Of a stretch of 64,000 nucleotides of DNA, positions 63,832 to 64,000 are shown in pieces. Origin of the DNA: JBCFAY01 sp038562375. Lineage in GTDB: Bacteria; Bacillota; Clostridia; Christensenellales; CAG-138. Position 1 is the stretch's first letter, and every line of letters begins with the position of its first letter. The notes beneath the pieces were generated by a model that did not search any database, was not told the DNA's origin, and was given only the letters and a program-made list of their open reading frames with translations. The stretch lies in assembly GCA_038562375.1 (NCBI GenBank), contig JBCFAY010000003.1, forward strand, positions 62,001 through 126,000, in the 5' to 3' direction. The translations under genes and the position numbers were made by a program.

Positions 63832-64000
63832 CAAAAATCTGCTTAGAGGCCCCGTAGATATGGGGTAATGTTTCCAACCGTTTAGAACAGCGCCGATGGC
63901 GGGGCCAACGTTGCCGTACCGACTGCGTTGGCTCCACCGTCCGGAAATCCTTGCAAAATTGACCTGATAGGTCTATGGGGAGGGCTTTGAGTTGACCGAA
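63832..64000 (+). other. Downstream edge of the second locus; possible start of the next gene
   Basis: A stem GCCAACG/CGTTGGC (63904-63932) follows the lipoprotein gene, reminiscent of the hairpin after copy 1. GGGGAGGG at 63977-63984 is seven bases before a TTG at 63992 that stays open to the window end, which might start the next gene. Only three codons are visible. Confidence 0.3.

Overview
The window reads as a GC-rich anaerobic member of the Clostridia (Firmicutes). This rests on the flagellar order flgK-flgL-yviE-like-fliW-csrA, two T-box leaders, a CIRCE-controlled hrcA-grpE-dnaK-dnaJ operon, an archaeal-type prolyl-tRNA synthetase, ECF and BMP-type transporters, a tungsten/molybdenum aldehyde:ferredoxin oxidoreductase homologue and strong AGGAGG ribosome sites. 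No rRNA, tRNA, CRISPR array, insertion sequence or phage gene was seen. Species cannot be named from the sequence.

Layout. 1-3.5 kb: end of a flagellar filament-junction operon with the FliW/CsrA switch. 3.6-13.5 kb: an accessory operon headed by an IclR regulator. It encodes a 4Fe-4S flavoprotein (Isf type), an aldehyde:ferredoxin oxidoreductase homologue, a fused double FolB-like T-fold protein, a small DUF6506-like protein, a BMP lipoprotein, a second Isf flavoprotein, an ABC ATPase and two permeases. 13.7-15.5 kb (minus): a GGGtGRT protein with a NifU/IscU-like scaffold. 15.6-19.3 kb: a small membrane protein, then a two-component system plus a secreted-domain partner; the response regulator lacks part of its DNA-binding domain. 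19.6-23.9 kb (minus): an XRE-cupin regulator and potABCD. 24.2-26.6 kb: an ABC exporter pair. 26.65-28.5 kb: proline T-box and proS. 28.9-29.5 kb: an orphan protein. 29.7-33.8 kb (minus): a YkoEDC-type ECF transporter with a DUF169 protein. 33.9-35.8 kb: tyrosine T-box and a tyrosine phenol-lyase/tryptophanase-family gene. 36-41.5 kb: trxB, glmM, lepA, hemW. 41.5-46.4 kb: the heat-shock operon. 46.7-49.8 kb (minus): late cobalamin genes. 50-52.4 kb: a nitrilase-family amidase, alkA, ogt. 52.7-59.4 kb: ftsK, rimO, pgsA, cinA, recA. 59.4-64 kb: a second accessory locus with another Isf flavoprotein, BMP-type ATPase and BMP lipoprotein, running off the end.

The best candidate for an undescribed system is the 3.6-13.5 kb operon with its partial paralogue at 60-64 kb. 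Two nearly identical inverted-repeat elements (3656-3680 and 4505-4530) sit in front of iclR and in front of the first Isf gene, so the locus looks like one regulon. The transporter is of the nucleoside-importing NupNOPQ/PnrA class. The T-fold domains carry Gln where dihydroneopterin aldolase has its pterin-anchoring Glu. I infer uptake and low-potential redox conversion of a purine- or pterin-like ring compound; the substrate is not determined by the sequence.
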